Shown piece after piece: positions 8,748-16,592 of a DNA stretch of 64,000 bases. The position numbers were made by a program, and so were the translations under genes. Every line of letters begins with the position of its first letter. Position 1 is the stretch's first letter. Under the pieces are notes generated by a model that was not told where the DNA came from, made no database searches, and worked only from the letters and a program-made list of their open reading frames with translations. The stretch is from DASPHG01 sp963849605 (GTDB lineage: Bacteria > Actinomycetota > Thermoleophilia > Solirubrobacterales > Thermoleophilaceae), in the NCBI GenBank assembly GCA_963849605.1, contig CAWKHX010000017.1, positions 310,001-374,000 on the forward strand, written 5' to 3'.

Positions 8748-9170
8748 CTAGCGCACGTACCCCGAGGGGTGCGCTTCGACCTGCATGGTCAGGTGTTCGA
8801 GCAGCAGCTCGCGGGCGACTCCCGACCGGTACAGCGCCTTCGAGAAGTCCTTGCCGTACAGGCCGAGGACCCCGAACAGGAGGTCGATCGTGCCGACGAC
8901 CCGGCCCCCGCGTGCGCGCGCGTACATCTCCGCCCGCTCGGCGATTTGCGCGACGGAGACCGTGGGAACGTGCTCATACGCCATGCGGGCCTCGGCTGCG
9001 CTCTCGAGCGGGCCGTCCGGCACGCCGAGCGCGCCCAGCGCGTCGCCGGTGCGCTCCAGGCGGCGCAGGATGCGCAGCCAGCGCTCCGCCTCGCCCTGCC
9101 GTGAACGGGCATACGGGATGGTCGTCTCGGCCAACTCGAGGGCAATCACCACTTCGCGCGAAAGCTTCAT
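8748..9170 (-). CDS. Conserved-looking hypothetical protein, possibly Clp N-domain-like
   Basis: 140 residues, mostly helical, starting MKLSREVVIALELAETTIPY. The C-terminal half, TIDLLFGVLGLYGKDFSKAL followed by a helix and an ...LLLEHLTMQVEAHP end, resembles one repeat of the Clp N-terminal domain, where TEHLLLGLL-like helices alternate with short loops. That similarity is weak and inferred by eye. No catalytic motif, membrane segment or signal peptide is seen. It lies 21 bp upstream of the exonuclease gene on the same strand and may be in the same operon. Confidence 0.6.
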   Translation of the reverse strand: MKLSREVVIALELAETTIPYARSRQGEAERWLRILRRLERTGDALGALGVPDGPLESAAEARMAYEHVPTVSVAQIAERAEMYARARGGRVVGTIDLLFGVLGLYGKDFSKALYRSGVARELLLEHLTMQVEAHPSGYVR

Positions 9171-9241
9171 GGGTCTCTCGTCGGCCGCTCATGCGCTGTC
9201 GCGAAGCGCGCCGACGCCGCAGTGGACGAACGTTTTTCGCG

Positions 9242-9535
9242 CTACGGAAGGCCCGACGTAGACATCTTCGCCAGGCGCTCGTGCCACTCGGTGACGTGCT
9301 TCTTGACGGCGTCGTCATCCGGGCGGTCGTGCACGAGGTCCCAGGTCCGCTCCGCAATCCCCTTGGCGGTCTCCGGCGTCGCCTGCCCGCAGAGCGCGTC
9401 GACGAGCTTTATCTCGAACTCATCGACCTGCTGCTCGGGGTCGCCCGGAGAGAGCTTCGGGAGCGGGTCCTCGACCGACTCGCGCCACATTCCGGCAGCG
9501 ATCGCCAGCCTGTTCTCGAGCCTGCGCGCGTCCAT
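9242..9535 (-). CDS. Small acidic hypothetical protein
   Basis: 97 residues, hydrophilic and helical, starting DARRLENRLAIAAGMWRESV. Codon third positions are strongly G/C as in neighbouring genes, and the composition is balanced rather than Arg-rich, which supports it as a real gene. I do not recognise the family. It is followed on the same strand by the 140-residue hypothetical gene after a 71-bp gap and is divergent from the small membrane protein at 9567. Confidence 0.6.
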   Translation of the reverse strand: MDARRLENRLAIAAGMWRESVEDPLPKLSPGDPEQQVDEFEIKLVDALCGQATPETAKGIAERTWDLVHDRPDDDAVKKHVTEWHERLAKMSTSGLP

Positions 9536-9566
9536 GGTGCGAGCGTAACCGACCGCGCCGGATACG

Positions 9567-9791
9567 ATGGCCCGCGTGAGCGACCTGGAACGTCGAGGCA
9601 GTTACACCCCGCGCCGGGCGCGCGAGCAGCGCGCCTACCGGCTTGCGGTCGTCGGCGGAGTGGCCGGCGTGATCGGCGTGGTCGGCCTCGCGCTCGCGAT
9701 CTTCGGCGTCGTCGGCGCGGGGATCCCGATACTCGCGCTGATCCTCGCCGCGATCTGCGGCTTCCTCTTCCGGCGTACCGTTTCGCGCTAG
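9567..9791 (+). CDS. Small two-helix membrane protein
   Basis: 74 residues. After a basic cytoplasmic N-terminus (SDLERRGSYTPRRAREQRAY) come two hydrophobic helices, roughly 28-48 and 50-66, separated by a Gly-rich turn, and a short basic end (FRRTVSR). No known motif. It converges on, and overlaps by 4 bp, the Cys-repeat protein gene on the other strand. The function is unknown. Confidence 0.6.
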   Translation: MARVSDLERRGSYTPRRAREQRAYRLAVVGGVAGVIGVVGLALAIFGVVGAGIPILALILAAICGFLFRRTVSR

Positions 9792-10645
9792 CGCTTGGTC
9801 GCGGGGTCCGGGCAGTCGCCGCCCGTGCCGCCCTCTGCGGACGGCGCGGCAACGAAGTAGTAGCCGTCGCGGGTGCAGAACCCGAGCTCGCCCTCGCCGT
9901 CGTCGAACGGGTCGCTGACGAGGTACTTGCCGCCGCCGAAGGCGAAGCACGTCGCGTCGCCGCCGATCGAGCTCGTGCACTCGCGCGCCCTAGGCGTATC
10001 GCCTGCGCCGGTCTCGTCACCGCCGGAAGCGCCCGGGCACTCGACGCCCACACCGCCGTCGGGGGTCGGACCGGAGACGAAGTAGTAGCCGGAGGGCGTG
10101 CAGAACCCGAGCTCGCCCTCGCCGTCGCTCGGGGCATCGCCCACGAGGTAGTTGCCGTCGCCGAAGTCGAAGCAGATCGCCTCGCCACCGATGGAGCTCG
10201 TGCAGTCGCGGATCTTCAGCGCGTCCTCGACGCGCTCGCGCACGCTTGGGATCAGTTGCCTGATGCGGTCGACGCCAGGCGCATCCGCCTGCCGCTGCTC
10301 CTGGTCGTTGTCCGTCACGACAAACGCGGCAGCCGTCGCCGCCCCACTGCGCTCCGCACCGCCCCAGTTGCCCTCGCAGCGCCGCTCTTCGTCGCACCGC
10401 TTGCGCCGGTCGCCGTCACTGTCCGCGCGAGGCTCGCCGCTGCTTGCTTCGGCGCCCAGCACCGCGCCCGCCGGGTCATCCTCCGCGCCGGCCGCGCCGG
10501 CGATCTGGCTGACGTCGCTTGAGGCGTGCGACTTGTCGGCGTGATGCGTGTTGATCAGGCTGTCGGCAGCGGCGAAGGTAACCGCGATACCGAAGATGAT
10601 CAGCGCAACGGAGAAGACGAGGCGACCGCGAGTCGAAAGGCGCAT
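9788..10645 (-). CDS. Membrane-anchored protein with two tandem Cys-rich repeats
   Basis: 285 residues from the ATG at 10645. Residues 10-30 form one membrane helix (VFSVALIIFGIAVTFAAAD), and the rest should be outside the cell. A spacer with acidic and Cys residues (RKRCDEERRCEGNW) is followed by two tandem copies of a ~58-residue unit, about 147-204 and 222-279, each running CTSSIGG-x-A-x-CF-x-FG, then YLV, DGEGELGFCT, GYYFV and a final CP. Four conserved Cys per unit suggest disulfides. The units are about two-thirds identical. I do not recognise the repeat family. The start codon abuts that of the divergent gene at 10646 with no gap, so promoters must lie inside coding sequence or one start is misplaced. 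Confidence 0.65.
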   Translation of the reverse strand: MRLSTRGRLVFSVALIIFGIAVTFAAADSLINTHHADKSHASSDVSQIAGAAGAEDDPAGAVLGAEASSGEPRADSDGDRRKRCDEERRCEGNWGGAERSGAATAAAFVVTDNDQEQRQADAPGVDRIRQLIPSVRERVEDALKIRDCTSSIGGEAICFDFGDGNYLVGDAPSDGEGELGFCTPSGYYFVSGPTPDGGVGVECPGASGGDETGAGDTPRARECTSSIGGDATCFAFGGGKYLVSDPFDDGEGELGFCTRDGYYFVAAPSAEGGTGGDCPDPATKR

Positions 10646-11557
10646 TTGACCAACAAACGTGCGAAGACGAAAGTTCTTGCGCTCGTGGCGGGCGTCGCGC
10701 TTGCCCTTGTGAGCCCGGGCGCCGCGTCGGCCCGCTCCCCCTTCCTCGCACCGACCTATGCGGGGCTCGGGTCGTGGATCGACATCTTCGACGACGCCGC
10801 CTGGGAGGACCCCGAGGCGACCGTGCGCGCGATGTACCGCAAGGGCGCGACGATCCTCTTCCTCCAGTCCGGGAGCAGCCGGCCGGGCCCGGCGGTCCAC
10901 CGGCCGGCGCGCACAGTGCGCTTCCTGACCGCCGCGCACGAGCGCGGAATTACCGTGGTCGCCTGGTACCTCGCCCCATACGTCAACCGCGCGTACGAGA
11001 CGCGCCGCGCGATCGGAGCGATCCAGTTCGAGCGGGACGGTGAGAGCTTCGATGGGTTCGCGCTCGACATCGAGACCGCGGCCGACTCACCCCCCGCGGC
11101 GATCCGCAACCGCCGCCTGCTCGCGATGTCCGAGCGGCTGCGCGACGTCGCGGGACCGCTGTATCCGCTCGGCGCGATCATCCCGTCGCCCGCCGGCCTC
11201 GCGATGCCACACGGCCAGGCGTGGTGGCCGGACTTCCCCTACGAGGATCTCCACCGGCTCTACGACGCGTTCCTGCCGATGGGCTACTACACGTACCACG
11301 CGGAGACCGCCCGGGGCGCGTACCGGGACACGCGGCGCAACATCCGCCTGCTCCGGGAGGAGACGGGCGATCCGAATGTCCCGATCCATCTCGTCGGGGG
11401 CGCGGCCGCGTACTCGAACGCAGCCGAGGGACAGGCCTTCGCTCGTGCCGCCACCCGCTACGGGGTGATCGGCGCGAGCATGTACGACCAGATGACGATG
11501 GGTGCCGAGGACTGGCGCGCCGTGCGCGCCATCGAGTTTCGCCTCGCGCAACTCTAG
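10646..11557 (+). CDS. Secreted TIM-barrel-like protein, possible glycoside hydrolase
   Basis: 303 residues if it starts at the TTG at 10646, which gives a textbook signal peptide: basic KRAKTK, hydrophobic LALVAGVALALV, and AxA cleavage after SPGAASA. The mature part has alternating strand/helix blocks: ILFLQSGSS, ITVVAWYLAPY, FDGFALDIETAAD, LYPLGAIIPSP, FLPMGYYTYH and VIGASMYDQMT, consistent with a TIM barrel of the sort used by GH25-like and spherulin/putative glycosidase families. The acidic pair in ALDIE could be catalytic. Substrate is unknown. Followed 25 bp later by the RTX gene on the same strand. Confidence 0.65.
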   Translation: MTNKRAKTKVLALVAGVALALVSPGAASARSPFLAPTYAGLGSWIDIFDDAAWEDPEATVRAMYRKGATILFLQSGSSRPGPAVHRPARTVRFLTAAHERGITVVAWYLAPYVNRAYETRRAIGAIQFERDGESFDGFALDIETAADSPPAAIRNRRLLAMSERLRDVAGPLYPLGAIIPSPAGLAMPHGQAWWPDFPYEDLHRLYDAFLPMGYYTYHAETARGAYRDTRRNIRLLREETGDPNVPIHLVGGAAAYSNAAEGQAFARAATRYGVIGASMYDQMTMGAEDWRAVRAIEFRLAQL

Positions 11558-11582
11558 GTATCCAGGGGGTTCTCCCCCTCCG

Positions 11583-12868
11583 ATGCCAAAGACACCCCTC
11601 CTCGCACTCACAGCCCTGCTCGTCCTCCCGTCCGTCGCCTCCGCGGCGACGGCGACCGCCGACACCGAGACGCGTCACGGAACTCGCTTCGGGCCCGTGA
11701 CCTTCAAGGCGGCCCGCGGCGAGGAGAACATCGTCTCGGTCACGCAGGCGAACGGCCGCCTCCGCTTCCACGACGGCGCGAATCGGGTCAGGGCTAAGGG
11801 CGACTGCGAGCAGGTGGACAGCCACACCGCGTCGTGCCCGGTGACGGAGGACGTGGCCAAGGTCAAGCTGCGCAACCGCGCCGACTTCGCGAAGGTTTCC
11901 GGCCTGGTCGAGGTCCGCGGCGGATCGGGCGCCGATCGCCTCCGGGGCTCGTCCGGCTTCGACGACCTGGACGGCCAGGCGGGCGCCGACGTCCTGCACG
12001 GGAAGGCCAGGGGCGACGAGCTCACCGGCGGGCGCGGCCGCGACCGGCTCTACGGTGCCAGCGGCGACGACGACCTGATCGACGGTGAGCGGGACGGCAA
12101 CGCACAGCGAGACATCATCGTCGGAGGCCCGAGCCGGGACACCGCCGGACAGGACCGCGGCGACGTCGTCATCTATGCGTCACGCACCGACGGGCTCCGG
12201 GTGGACCTCATCTCTGGAGACGGCCCCGACGGCGACGTGATCGTCGGGCTCGAGAGCGTCGAGGGCGGTTCGGGTGACGACCAGCTGAGCGGCGACGCCG
12301 ACGACAATCATCTCGTCGGGAATGGCGGCGACGATCGCGTGCGCGCACGGGGCGGGGATGACCTCGCGACCGGCGATCTCGGCGATGACGACCTGAATGG
12401 AGCAAGCGGCAACGACGTCTTGAACGGCGGTGTCGGTTTCGACCGTTTCGACGGCGGCACCGGCGACGACGACCTCGTCGCGAACGACACGACCGCGGAA
12501 GACGTGGAGTGTGGCGCCGACAACGACATCGCCCGAACGACCGTCCTGGACACGGTCGCGGAGTGCGAGGTGGCAAACTCGGACCCGTTCTACTTCCAGG
12601 TGCAGCCGGAGATCAGCGGCAACACGGCGACGTTCCAGGTCGCGTGCCAGCAGCTCGGAGGCTGCGACGGCGAGCTCGCCCTCAGGGGCCCGCAGGGCGA
12701 GGACTTCGGGAGCGGCGCGTTCAGCGACCTGCCTGACGACCCCGAGACGTTCTCACCGGTGACGGTCAACCTGACCGATGCCGCTGCGGAGGCCCTCGCC
12801 GACGGAGTCGTCGTCGAGGTCCTCCACAGCGAGACCGGCGGCTACAGGCCTTCATGCAGAGCGGCTAG
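11583..12868 (+). CDS. Secreted RTX (hemolysin-type) calcium-binding repeat protein, 3' end frameshifted as given
   Basis: Signal peptide (LLALTALLVLPSVASA) then a beta domain and a run of glycine-aspartate nonapeptides of the GGxGxDxLx type from about residue 100 to 290 (GGSGADRLRG, GGSGDDQLSG, GGTGDDDLVA), which fold as a calcium-loaded parallel beta roll. A further beta domain with a Cys pair (CQQLGGCDGELALRG) ends the protein. As given, the frame runs on to 13052 through 188 bp of the antisense cupin gene with an Arg/Ala-rich nonsense tail. Adding one base near 12846-12850 instead yields GGYRAFMQSG and a TAG at 12866-12868, right at the cupin stop. I take that as the true end. Likely secreted; no protease or lipase domain is present. 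Confidence 0.8.
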
Positions 12869-13392
12869 GCCTGCGGGTTCAGCAGCGGGTGCTCGAGGCC
12901 GTACTTCTCGCAGAGCTCCGCGACGGTCTCGGGCTGGAACTCGATGGCGTAGCGCTCGCCTAGCTCGCCGAACTGCTCGGGCTCCGGGCCCCCGGCCTCA
13001 ACCAGGGCGCCGAGCTCGTCGAAGAAGTGCTCGAACCCGCCGGGCGCGATGATCTCGAGGATCCGGCAGGGCGTGTCGCCCGCGTTCCAGAACGTGTGCC
13101 ACTGGTCGCGCGGCTTGAACACGGTGTCGCCTGCCTCCGCGTAGACGACGTCATCGCCCAGGATGGCGCCCATCCGGCCCTCGAGCACATAGCTGTACTC
13201 GTCCTCGCGCGAGTGCTTGTGAAGCGGTGCCGCCAGCCGGCGCGGGGGCATCGGATGCTCGACGAGCGAGAAGCCGCCCGCGGCGGTCTCCTCGGTCCAG
13301 ATCATCATCCGGGCGCCGATCGAGCCGAGGTCGACGGACTTGCCGTCAGCGGGCCCGACGATCCGGGGGCCAGTGGTGGTAGCGGGGGTCAT
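12865..13392 (-). CDS. Cupin-domain protein
   Basis: 175 residues from the ATG at 13392. A single cupin barrel carries both motifs: motif 1 PLHKHSREDEYSYVLEG (His, His, Glu metal ligands) and motif 2 GDTVFKPRDQWHTFWN (fourth ligand His). Enzymatic cupins of this size include dioxygenases and isomerases, but small-molecule-binding members also exist; nothing distinguishes them here. The C-terminal 45 residues are helical and acidic. The gene is divergent from a TetR-family regulator, and a 20-bp palindrome lies 20 bp upstream of its start, so it is probably the regulator's target. Its stop abuts the corrected RTX gene end. Confidence 0.85.
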   Translation of the reverse strand: MTPATTTGPRIVGPADGKSVDLGSIGARMMIWTEETAAGGFSLVEHPMPPRRLAAPLHKHSREDEYSYVLEGRMGAILGDDVVYAEAGDTVFKPRDQWHTFWNAGDTPCRILEIIAPGGFEHFFDELGALVEAGGPEPEQFGELGERYAIEFQPETVAELCEKYGLEHPLLNPQA

Positions 13393-13411
13393 CTTGCGGT
13401 CCTCTCCTTTG

Positions 13412-13431
13412 GTTGAACACTGCTGTGCAAC
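13412..13431. promoter_or_regulatory. Predicted TetR-family operator O1, upstream of the cupin gene
   Basis: GTTGAACACTGCTGTGCAAC is an inverted repeat (GTTGnACA-n4-TGTnCAAC) in the 85-bp gap between the cupin and TetR starts. A second, weaker copy lies at 13467. Paired operators between divergent regulator and target genes are typical of TetR autoregulation. Seen directly as sequence; binding is inferred. Confidence 0.65.
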
Positions 13432-13466
13432 GAAGCTACCATCGTCTGACGGATCTGTCAATATTG

Positions 13467-13486
13467 GTTGAACAGATATGTCTAAC
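13467..13486. promoter_or_regulatory. Predicted TetR-family operator O2, overlapping the tetR start codon
   Basis: GTTGAACAGATATGTCTAAC repeats the left half of O1 exactly (GTTGAACA) and has an imperfect right half (TGTCTAAC), with the same 4-bp spacer. It covers the ATG at 13478, so binding could block transcription or initiation of the regulator itself. Confidence 0.55.
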
Positions 13487-14079
13487 GAACGTCGCAAATA
13501 CACGAAGCGCCGCCGCGCCGAGAGCGAGCAGGAGACTCGCCAGCGGATCACCGAGGCCGCCGTGGCCCTCCACGGCAGCGTCGGCCCCGCGCGCACGACG
13601 ATCAGCGCGATAGCGGAGAAGGCCGGCGTGCAGCGCGCGACCGTCTACCGGCACTTCCCCGACGAGGAAACGCTCTTCGCCGCCTGCAGCGGCCACTTCC
13701 GGGCGCTGAACCCCCTCCCGACCCGGCTGCCTTGGCTGAAACAGCCGATCCGGCCGCGCGCCTACGGCGGGCGCTCACCGATACCTACGCGTACTACCGC
13801 CGCACCGAGGGGATGGTCGAGAACGTCCTACGCGACGCGCCTCTCGTCGAGGGGATGGCGAAGCCGGTCGCCATGCGGCTTGCCTACTTCGACGCGTTCG
13901 TCGGCGCGGTGGTCGCCGGTCGCCCCGAGCGAGGGCATGCACGCCGCCGCGTGAAGGCCGCGGTCGCCCACGCCCTCGCGTTTCCGACGTGGCAGTCACT
14001 CGTGCGCGACAACGGCCTGAAGGACGCCGAGGCGGTTTCCCTGATGGCCGCGATGGTCGAAGCTGCCGGCCGTCCCTAG
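13478..14079 (+). pseudogene. TetR-family transcriptional regulator, frameshifted as given
   Basis: The first ~75 residues are a TetR DNA-binding domain: QRITEAAVALHGSVGPARTT, then the HTH ISAIAEKAGVQRATVYRHFP. After FRALNPLP the frame turns into Arg/Ser-rich nonsense, while the ligand-binding domain continues one frame over from about 13720 (PAALAETADPAARLRRALTD ... to AAMVEAAGRP at 14079). Adding one C to the C5 run at 13711-13715 joins both parts into a normal ~201-residue protein. The whole gene is therefore probably intact in the cell and broken by a sequencing or assembly slip in a homopolymer; a real mutation cannot be excluded. It is divergent from the cupin gene, with two matching operators between. 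Confidence 0.8.
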
Positions 14080-14107
14080 CGGCGCGTCTCGATAGCGTCC
14101 CCGCGCA

Positions 14108-14749
14108 ATGACCGCGGAACGCCAGGCAGGCATCAGCGGCATCACGGTCGCTGTGCTCTTCGGCGTCGGCAGCGCGATCTGGGCGCTCGACATGCCGGAG
14201 GACGGGAGCGCCGTCATCGATGTCATCGACTTCTACCGGGACACCGCCGACCGAATCGTCATCGGCGGAAGCCTCAGCCTGCTCGCAATCGCCGCGTTCC
14301 TCTGGTTCGCGGCCGCGTTGCGCCGTGTCCTCGCCGACGCGGAGGGGAACGACGTCCTGGCCACGACCGCGTTCGCCGGCGGGCTCCTCAGCATGGCGGC
14401 GGGGATCGGCGCCGAGTCGATCAACATGGCGGCCGCCCTCCGCGCGCAGGACGACGAGCTGAGCGACGAGCTCGCTCAGTCGCTCTTCGAGACCTCCCAG
14501 GTCCTCGGCTCGGCGGCGACTGCCGTCGGACTCGGAGTGCTCGCGCTGGCCACCGCGGCGGTCGCGCTCCGGAGCGGCCTCGTCCTGCCCCGAATTCTCG
14601 CCATGGCATTTGTGGTGCTCGGCGTGGTGCTCCTGAGCCCGCTCTCGCACGTCAACTGGCTCCCCGGCGCCGCGTTGGTCGTGATCACCTTCGTCGTCGG
14701 CATCGTGCTGCTCCGCGACAGCGCAGGAGGAACCGCGCCGAGCCCGTAG
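14108..14749 (+). CDS. Six-helix membrane protein of unknown function
   Basis: 213 residues with about six membrane helices: ITVAVLFGVGSAIWAL, IGGSLSLLAIAAFLWFAAAL, TTAFAGGLLSMAAGIGAESI, TAVGLGVLALATAAVALR, LPRILAMAFVVLGVVLLSPL and WLPGAALVVITFVVGIVLL. No catalytic or transport motif is recognised; such proteins are often labelled DUF4386-like in actinobacteria, but I cannot confirm the family. It begins 28 bp after the tetR gene on the same strand and may be part of its regulon. Confidence 0.65.
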   Translation: MTAERQAGISGITVAVLFGVGSAIWALDMPEDGSAVIDVIDFYRDTADRIVIGGSLSLLAIAAFLWFAAALRRVLADAEGNDVLATTAFAGGLLSMAAGIGAESINMAAALRAQDDELSDELAQSLFETSQVLGSAATAVGLGVLALATAAVALRSGLVLPRILAMAFVVLGVVLLSPLSHVNWLPGAALVVITFVVGIVLLRDSAGGTAPSP

Positions 14750-14764
14750 AACAGCGGGCATAAC

Positions 14765-15124
14765 GTGCGGAAACTCTCGGTCCTCTCAGCTGTCTTCGTC
14801 CTCGGCCTTGCGGCCCCGGCCACCGCACGGGAGCCGTCCGGACCGGTCGTGGCACCCGAGTTCGCGAATACCTTCCCGCCACTCCTCCCCGTGCAGGAGA
14901 CGGCGAGGGCCGAGCCCGCCGCTTCCGGCGCGCTCGGCCCGGACGAGAGTGTGCTCCTCGCCGCGACCTTCTGGCTCCTGCTCGCCGGCTTCGCGCTCTG
15001 GCGCGTCGCCGGGCAGCCGGAGCACGATCCGACCCCAATCGTCGGGCTGGGTCCTCGGCTACGCGCCGCCGCTGCCGCGGTAGGCGCTAGCCGCTCGTCC
15101 TCAGCCCGGCCGGGAACTGCGTGA
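14765..15124 (+). CDS. Small secreted or membrane-anchored protein
   Basis: GTG start at 14765. Signal peptide MRKLSVLSAVFVLGLAAPATA with a clear AxA site, an extracellular segment of about 45 residues, and one helix near 66-82 (VLLAATFWLLLAGFALWRVA), so it is probably anchored. The end is uncertain: this frame runs to 15124 across the stop of the convergent gene with an Ala/Arg/Ser tail, while another frame gives a cleaner end at 15083. The function is unknown. Confidence 0.5.
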   Translation: MRKLSVLSAVFVLGLAAPATAREPSGPVVAPEFANTFPPLLPVQETARAEPAASGALGPDESVLLAATFWLLLAGFALWRVAGQPEHDPTPIVGLGPRLRAAAAAVGASRSSSARPGTA

Positions 15125-15830
15125 TCGTCTGGTTGCCGCTCTTGTCGCGCGCCAGCACCTCGCCCGCCGTCTTCGTATCGGGCTCGAGGAACTCGCCAGG
15201 GATCGTTCCGCTGGTCGCGTCGCCCGGCAGGTACATGTCGAACGTGCGATCACCCTGCTCGACGATCACCTCGTAGGTGACGATGTCGACGCCGGCCGGC
15301 TTCGTGACCGGGTCCCAGGTCACGACGAACCCGTCGGGATCGAGCGTCGAACTCTTCGCCGGGAACGTCAGGTTCGGCGCGTCCGGAATCAGGTGGGAGA
15401 GCCTATCCGCGCCGACCATCTTGCGGCCTCCGATGGTCTCGCCCCGGAAGCGGTACTTGCCCTCCGGGAACTGCTTCTTGAACTTGCTGAACGGCACCTC
15501 ATCGAATGACGGCTCGCTGGCCTCCATGAACAGCTCGCTGAGCCCGACCTTGCGCACGTTGCCCTTCGTGTTGATGTTGATCATCGTGTTGCCGTTCTTG
15601 TCGAGGAGCTTGAAGTGCCTCCACTGCTCGGCGTCGGCGAACAGCTGCAGGCCGGCGTCCTTGTCGGTGTCGTTCGTCTCGATGTAGAGGTCATGCGCCT
15701 CGAACTCGAGCGGCTTCTTGGCCGCCGCCTTGCCCCCGCTACCGCCGCCACCGCTCGTCGCAGCGACAGCCGCGCCCACCGTCGCGGTTAGTGCGATCAC
15801 GAACACGACCACGCCAAGTCTGCGTGCCAT
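15087..15830 (-). CDS. Secreted protein with fibronectin-type-III-like domain
   Basis: 247 residues. A signal peptide (LGVVVFVIALTATVGAAVAA) is followed by a Gly/Ser linker and a beta-rich domain (EFEAHDLYIETNDTDKDAGL ... FKLLDKNGNTMININ). The C-terminal half, DPDGFVVTWDPVTKP followed by VTYEVIVEQGDRTF, has the strand pattern of a fibronectin III or similar Ig-like module. No enzyme motif is present. I do not recognise the first domain. The function is likely extracellular, otherwise unknown. Confidence 0.7.
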   Translation of the reverse strand: MARRLGVVVFVIALTATVGAAVAATSGGGGSGGKAAAKKPLEFEAHDLYIETNDTDKDAGLQLFADAEQWRHFKLLDKNGNTMININTKGNVRKVGLSELFMEASEPSFDEVPFSKFKKQFPEGKYRFRGETIGGRKMVGADRLSHLIPDAPNLTFPAKSSTLDPDGFVVTWDPVTKPAGVDIVTYEVIVEQGDRTFDMYLPGDATSGTIPGEFLEPDTKTAGEVLARDKSGNQTITQFPAGLRTSG

Positions 15831-15911
15831 CTCGAACCTCCCGGTCTAGGAAAAAATCGGCCCGCCGAAGCTAGCCGGGCCGCATGAGGCGGAAATGAGA
15901 AGCTTTCCCCG

Positions 15912-16592
15912 ATGGCGACGTTCGTCCTCCTGCATGGCGCATGGCACGACGCCTCGTGCTGGGACCGGCTGATCGCTGAGTTGGGCGAACGGGGACACGA
16001 GGGGATTGCGCCCGCGCTGCCACTCGACGACCCCGATGCGACATTCGAGGACCGCGCGCGCCCGGCCATCGAAGCAGTTGCGAACGTAGAGGGACCGGTG
16101 GTTGTCGTCGGCCACTCGATGAGCTCCGCGTACGCGCCGCTCGTGGCGGACGAGACGGACGGCGCGCTGCTGGTCCACCTGTGCCCGAGCCTCTCGCCCT
16201 TCCCGCCGCCGCCCGAGGCGCCGGACAAGTTCCGGCCGGAGCTCCCGTTCCCGCCGGCTCGCGACGACGGCTCGACAGTGTGGGACCCGGAGACAGCGAT
16301 CGAGTCGATCTACGCGCGCCTGCCGGAAGCGACCGCGCGCGAGCTCGCGGAGCGCCTCGTGCCGATGGCGCCGCCCCCGGACGAGTTCCCGCTCGACGGC
16401 CACCCGGACGTCCCGACGGTCCTGATCTACGCGGCCGAGGACGAGTTCTTCAACCCCGACTGGGAGCGGTTCATGGCCCGCGAGGTGCTCGGGCTCGAGC
16501 CGATCGAGATTCCCGGCGGCCACTTCCCGATGGCCGAGGATCCCGCCGCGCTGGCCGATCTGCTGGCTTCAGTGGCCGACCGCGCGGGTTAG
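15912..16592 (+). CDS. Alpha/beta hydrolase, methylesterase-like
   Basis: 226 residues. The N-terminus TFVLLHGAWHDASCWDRLIA with the HGxW oxyanion turn, the nucleophile elbow VVGHSMSSAYAP (Ser in GHSMS), the acid region YAAEDEFFNP and the catalytic His in GGHFPMAEDP make a complete alpha/beta hydrolase. The compact form without a large lid resembles the plant-type methylesterase/hydroxynitrile-lyase group. The substrate is unknown. It converges with the threonine ammonia-lyase gene, overlapping its stop by 4 bp. Confidence 0.85.
   Translation: MATFVLLHGAWHDASCWDRLIAELGERGHEGIAPALPLDDPDATFEDRARPAIEAVANVEGPVVVVGHSMSSAYAPLVADETDGALLVHLCPSLSPFPPPPEAPDKFRPELPFPPARDDGSTVWDPETAIESIYARLPEATARELAERLVPMAPPPDEFPLDGHPDVPTVLIYAAEDEFFNPDWERFMAREVLGLEPIEIPGGHFPMAEDPAALADLLASVADRAG

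Noticed and set aside
14765..15124. Frameshift at the C-terminus of the small secreted protein
   Set aside because: An alternative end at 15083 is possible, but there is no homologue or motif to decide; left as an uncertain end.
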